Of a stretch of 64,000 nucleotides of DNA, positions 60,888 through 64,000 are shown piece by piece. Source of the stretch: Thalassobacterium sedimentorum (GTDB lineage: Bacteria; Verrucomicrobiota; Verrucomicrobiia; Opitutales; Coraliomargaritaceae); contig NZ_JARXIC010000001.1 in assembly GCF_031127905.1 (NCBI RefSeq), positions 1 to 64,000 on the forward strand, written 5' to 3'. The translations under genes and the position numbers were made by a program. The notes beneath the pieces are model-generated. The model searched no databases, was not told the origin of the DNA, and saw nothing but the letters and a program-made list of their open reading frames with translations. How positions within the stretch are numbered: position 1 is the stretch's first letter; each line of letters starts with the position of its first letter.

Positions 60888-63026
60888 ATGGACATTATAC
60901 CGAGCTTTAGCGGGCAGCACTCTTGGAACTTCACCCGCCGCGGCGGCATCTTTCAGGTTCAACTCAATACAGTGGAAGACCTGCGTGCGCTCGATACCCT
61001 CGACCCCAAACTTTGGGTTGCATTAAGTTGCCCAGTTAATGACCTCGAAATCGACCGACGTACACTTTCCATCATCGATCATGATGCCGATGATCGTGTG
61101 CGCATTGAAGAAATGCTCACTGCAGTGCAATGGACTTTACAGCGGCTATCCGCTCCCGAGTCTTTATTTCGAGGCGGGGCCCTCCCTCTCGCAGCAATAA
61201 ATTGCAGCGACTCCGAAGGTGAAAAATTACTCGCCTCGGCTAAGCGCATCCTAGCCAATATGGGCGTGCCAGAGGCCACGTCGATCTCTGTCGAGCAAGC
61301 CGCCAATACAGAACAAATTTATGGTAAATCACGCCTGAATGGCGACGGTGTCATTGCCAAAGATGCCAGTAAAAACCCCGCGATCCAAGAGTTAATCATC
61401 GAGATCATGGACTGCCTGGGGCCGGAAATTGATCGCAGCGGAGAACCAGGAATCACCCAGGAAAAACTGGAAGCTTTTTTTGAACAACTCACCAGCTATG
61501 AGCGCTGGTGGCGACTGGGAGAAGTCGAGACTGCGCAAGGTGAGAACGTCTTTCCGCTCGGGGACGCTACCCCCGAAGCCTTCAAGCACTTCATCGCTGT
61601 GGAGAAAAAAATCGATGATTTTTTTGCACGTTGCCAATTGGCCGCTTATGACGCACGGGCCGAAACAGCCCTAAACCCTGGAGGCTCTCTCTACACAGAC
61701 ATCGCCAATGAGGATTTTTCGATGCCGCGCAAGGACATCGAAGCCCTCCCTCTAGCCAGAGTAACTGGGAGCTCTTCAGTGCCTATTTTAACAGGAATCA
61801 ATCCAGAATGGCGCCCCCGCATGCGGACCCTTTGTGAAAAAGTCATTCGTCCACTGAACATAGGCCCTGGTGATGCTTTAGAACTCGAGGAATGGCAGGC
61901 AGTTAAAGCACGCTTTGAAGCCTACCGGCAATGGCGACAATCCAAGCCGGAAACAGGCATTGAAAAACTAAAAATCAAACGCGTACGCGCCCTACTCGCC
62001 AGTGACCTTAAAGACAAAATTAATCAATTACTCGAGGAAGACGCACGATTAGCTCCCGAAATGAAAGCCATCGATAGCGTTGAAAAACTAGCGCGCTACC
62101 ATCGAGACCTGATTCAACTACTTAACAATTTTGTCAATTTCAACCAGTTCTATGATGAATCCGTCAACGCGATATTTCAGGCTGGTGAACTCTTTTTAGA
62201 CGGTCGCGAATGCCAACTCTGTCTACGAGTCAGCGATCCCACTAAACACGCAGTACTGGCGACCTTATCACGCTCTTTTGTGGCCTATTGCGAGTGTCGA
62301 CGCAAAGATTCTCCTGAGAAATTCTACATCGCAGCGGTGTTCTCAGCTGGTGACTCCTCTAACCTAATCGTCGGTCGCAATGGAGTTTTTCGAGACCGCA
62401 GGGGCTTGTTATGGGACACCACCATCGTACGCCTGATTGAAAACCCAATCAGCATTCACGAAGCTTTTTTGATGCCTTACGTTCGGATTGGTCGCTTTAT
62501 CGGTGAAAAAATCGAAAAGTGGGCGGTCACCCGGGATAAGGCCATGCAAAAGCAAATGGAAACCGGCGTGGATTCAGTCACAAAAGATGCGCAAGCTGCA
62601 GACCCCCATCACAGCCCGGCAATCGGAGGCGTGGCTGCAATGCTAGCCGCTGGCGGAATCGCCCTGGGGGCAGTGGGCGCGGGACTCGCCTCACTGTTTA
62701 ATACAATGAAGGCACTGGCATGGTGGGAACTCCCACTGGTCATCCTAGGGGTTATTCTAATGATTTCATTACCCTCCATGGTGATCGCATGGCTCAAACT
62801 ACGTAAACGCACCCTAGCCCCGCTACTGGATGCATCCGGGTGGGCCGTGAATGGCCGCACACTCATTTCCGCAAAGCTCGGACGCGTACTGACAAAACGC
62901 GCAACCTTACCTCTCACATCCCACTGTCAGTTCGACGAACGCAGGGGCGTTCGCAGCGGACTGTGGGCCGCACTCGGACTGACAGTGATTGCGAGTTTAA
63001 TCACCTGGGCCTATCTACTTTTTTAA
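60888..63026 (+). CDS. Large protein with EF-hand-like loops and C-terminal membrane segments
   Basis: About 712 aa from the ATG at 60888; a TTG 13 codons upstream is possible. An EF-hand-like calcium loop, DHDADDRVRIEE, is at residues about 64-75, and a second acidic loop, DRSGEPGITQEKL, near residue 184, each followed by a helix. The central part is helical (IDSVEKLARYHRDLIQLLN). Near residues 578-600 (GGVAAMLAAGGIALGAVGAG), 615-640 and 695-712 lie hydrophobic segments, so the C-terminus is membrane-embedded. No family is recognised. A Ser/Thr kinase gene follows 163 bp downstream on the same strand and may be functionally linked. Confidence 0.8.
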   Translation: MDIIPSFSGQHSWNFTRRGGIFQVQLNTVEDLRALDTLDPKLWVALSCPVNDLEIDRRTLSIIDHDADDRVRIEEMLTAVQWTLQRLSAPESLFRGGALPLAAINCSDSEGEKLLASAKRILANMGVPEATSISVEQAANTEQIYGKSRLNGDGVIAKDASKNPAIQELIIEIMDCLGPEIDRSGEPGITQEKLEAFFEQLTSYERWWRLGEVETAQGENVFPLGDATPEAFKHFIAVEKKIDDFFARCQLAAYDARAETALNPGGSLYTDIANEDFSMPRKDIEALPLARVTGSSSVPILTGINPEWRPRMRTLCEKVIRPLNIGPGDALELEEWQAVKARFEAYRQWRQSKPETGIEKLKIKRVRALLASDLKDKINQLLEEDARLAPEMKAIDSVEKLARYHRDLIQLLNNFVNFNQFYDESVNAIFQAGELFLDGRECQLCLRVSDPTKHAVLATLSRSFVAYCECRRKDSPEKFYIAAVFSAGDSSNLIVGRNGVFRDRRGLLWDTTIVRLIENPISIHEAFLMPYVRIGRFIGEKIEKWAVTRDKAMQKQMETGVDSVTKDAQAADPHHSPAIGGVAAMLAAGGIALGAVGAGLASLFNTMKALAWWELPLVILGVILMISLPSMVIAWLKLRKRTLAPLLDASGWAVNGRTLISAKLGRVLTKRATLPLTSHCQFDERRGVRSGLWAALGLTVIASLITWAYLLF

Positions 63027-63189
63027 GCGGAGTCAGCGCCATGCTTTTGGACCGCCATCATGTGAGCAGCCATATTTAAAGCCATACCCCGCATTCGACG
63101 CCTGGGTAGTTTTGTGCGATTAAAAACAATTAGCATTTTTCGTGCTAGATTAACAAAACATCTTGCGAAATCATCCTTAAAGTTATTTA

Positions 63190-64000
63190 GTGCGCCCAGT
63201 GAGTCACCTTAAACACATCTTCAATGAACTACATTTCAAACTCGTGCGAGTGATTGCCGAGGGCGGAATGGGGATTGTCTACGAAGCGGAACAGAGAGGT
63301 GCTGGCAAATTTGTAAAGCGCGTAGCGGTCAAATTAATCCGCGAAGAGTATTCAAAAATAAAGGAATTTCGCGATAATTTTGTCGGTGAAGCGCGCCTAG
63401 TCGCAGACTTGATTCACACCAATATTGTGCAGACCTATCACCTAGGCGAAATCAGCGGACAATATTTCATGACGATGGAATATGTCGACGGGATCACACT
63501 TGAAGATTTCCTACAGCGACACCGCGACACGCAGCAACTCATCCCCTGCGACTTAGCGACTTTTATTGTCTCACGAGTGTGCCGTGGCCTATCGCACGCT
63601 CATCAACGTTGTGACAAAACCGGACGCAACCTTGGCATCGTTCATCGTGATGTGAATCCGCGTAACATCATGCTGGCACGTGAAGGCGACGTCAAACTAA
63701 CCGACTTCGGGATCGCCAAGGCCTTCGATCTCATGTACAATGAAGAAGGTGAAGTCATCGCAGGAAAGGACGAATACCTCTCCCCCGAACAAGCACGCCG
63801 GGAAGTTACTGATGCCCGCGCCGATTTATTCAGCTGTGCAATACTACTATCGGAACTCTTGCTAACAGAAAACATCTTCGAGACCAATCGCGAGGAAGCC
63901 ACACGCAAGAATATACTGGAGCTAAGCATACCTGATTTCACTGAATTACGGCCCGAGGTCGACCCACGCCTCGACGACATTCTACAACACGGTTTCAAGC
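63190..64000 (+). CDS. Serine/threonine protein kinase (partial, runs off window)
   Basis: An open frame with GTG start (63190, or 63199) continues to the window's end, about 270 codons. It has the Hanks-type kinase motifs: glycine loop [18 protein letters not shown] with the ATP-binding lysine, [11 protein letters not shown] catalytic loop, TDFGIAKAF with DFG, and [11 protein letters not shown] in place of APE. It phosphorylates serine or threonine on proteins in the cytoplasm. The C-terminal part, often a sensor or transmembrane region, is outside the window. It starts with a rare GTG, which is why an ATG-based search would miss it. Confidence 0.9.
   Translation, partial: MRPVSHLKHIFNELHFKLVRVIAEGGMGIVYEAEQRGAGKFVKRVAVKLIREEYSKIKEFRDNFVGEARLVADLIHTNIVQTYHLGEISGQYFMTMEYVDGITLEDFLQRHRDTQQLIPCDLATFIVSRVCRGLSHAHQRCDKTGRNLGIVHRDVNPRNIMLAREGDVKLTDFGIAKAFDLMYNEEGEVIAGKDEYLSPEQARREVTDARADLFSCAILLSELLLTENIFETNREEATRKNILELSIPDFTELRPEVDPRLDDILQHGFK

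Overview
The window reads as a marine-type Verrucomicrobiota chromosome segment, most likely class Opitutia (Coraliomargarita/Lentimonas-like). This is inferred from gene content, not from a marker gene: PEP-CTERM proteins, prepilin-like proteins resembling the Verru_Chthon cassette, several formylglycine sulfatases, Gfo/Idh/MocA oxidoreductases and LacI-type regulators with an unusual hinge.

Region 1 (1-5,270) is AT-richer accessory DNA. It starts with the 3' end of an IS4-type transposase and a 65-codon orphan ORF. A tight four-gene minus-strand operon follows: a D12-class adenine DNA methyltransferase, a calcineurin-like phosphoesterase, an ORC/KAP-like P-loop ATPase and a Rossmann-like protein of unknown family. 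This is the best candidate for an undescribed defence system.

Region 2 (5,315-15,402) is housekeeping DNA on the minus strand: gatC-gatA-gatB, a HEAT-like/methyltransferase fusion, rnhB-znuA-znuC-znuB and pilT. A 445-bp unit, made of a GxxExxY gene between inverted repeats, sits between gatA and gatB.

Region 3 (15,580-59,961) is a very large polysaccharide-utilisation region. It holds an SSS-family symporter, CapA-like, Gfo/Idh and FAD-oxidoreductase genes; a heparinase-like and a PL8-like lyase; a GH28-like enzyme; three sulfatases; a GH106-like rhamnosidase; an SGNH esterase; prepilin-like and PEP-CTERM surface proteins; large secreted proteins without an assigned family; and one AraC and two LacI regulators. 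Uronate-type lyases, a rhamnosidase and sulfatases together point to a sulfated, rhamnose- and uronate-containing polysaccharide (ulvan-like), but this is inference. Lyases and large surface proteins carry signal peptides. The plus-strand operon at 48.7-60 kb carries none, so final breakdown is probably cytoplasmic. Two operator families are visible. TGCAT-N4-ATGCA occurs upstream of the lyases, a prepilin-like gene and the second LacI gene. TCGAAC-AC-GTTCGA flanks the first LacI gene region.

Region 4 (59,962-64,000) has decayed transposase and other gene remnants, then a large protein of unknown function with EF-hand-like loops and C-terminal membrane segments, and the start of a Ser/Thr protein kinase that runs off the window.
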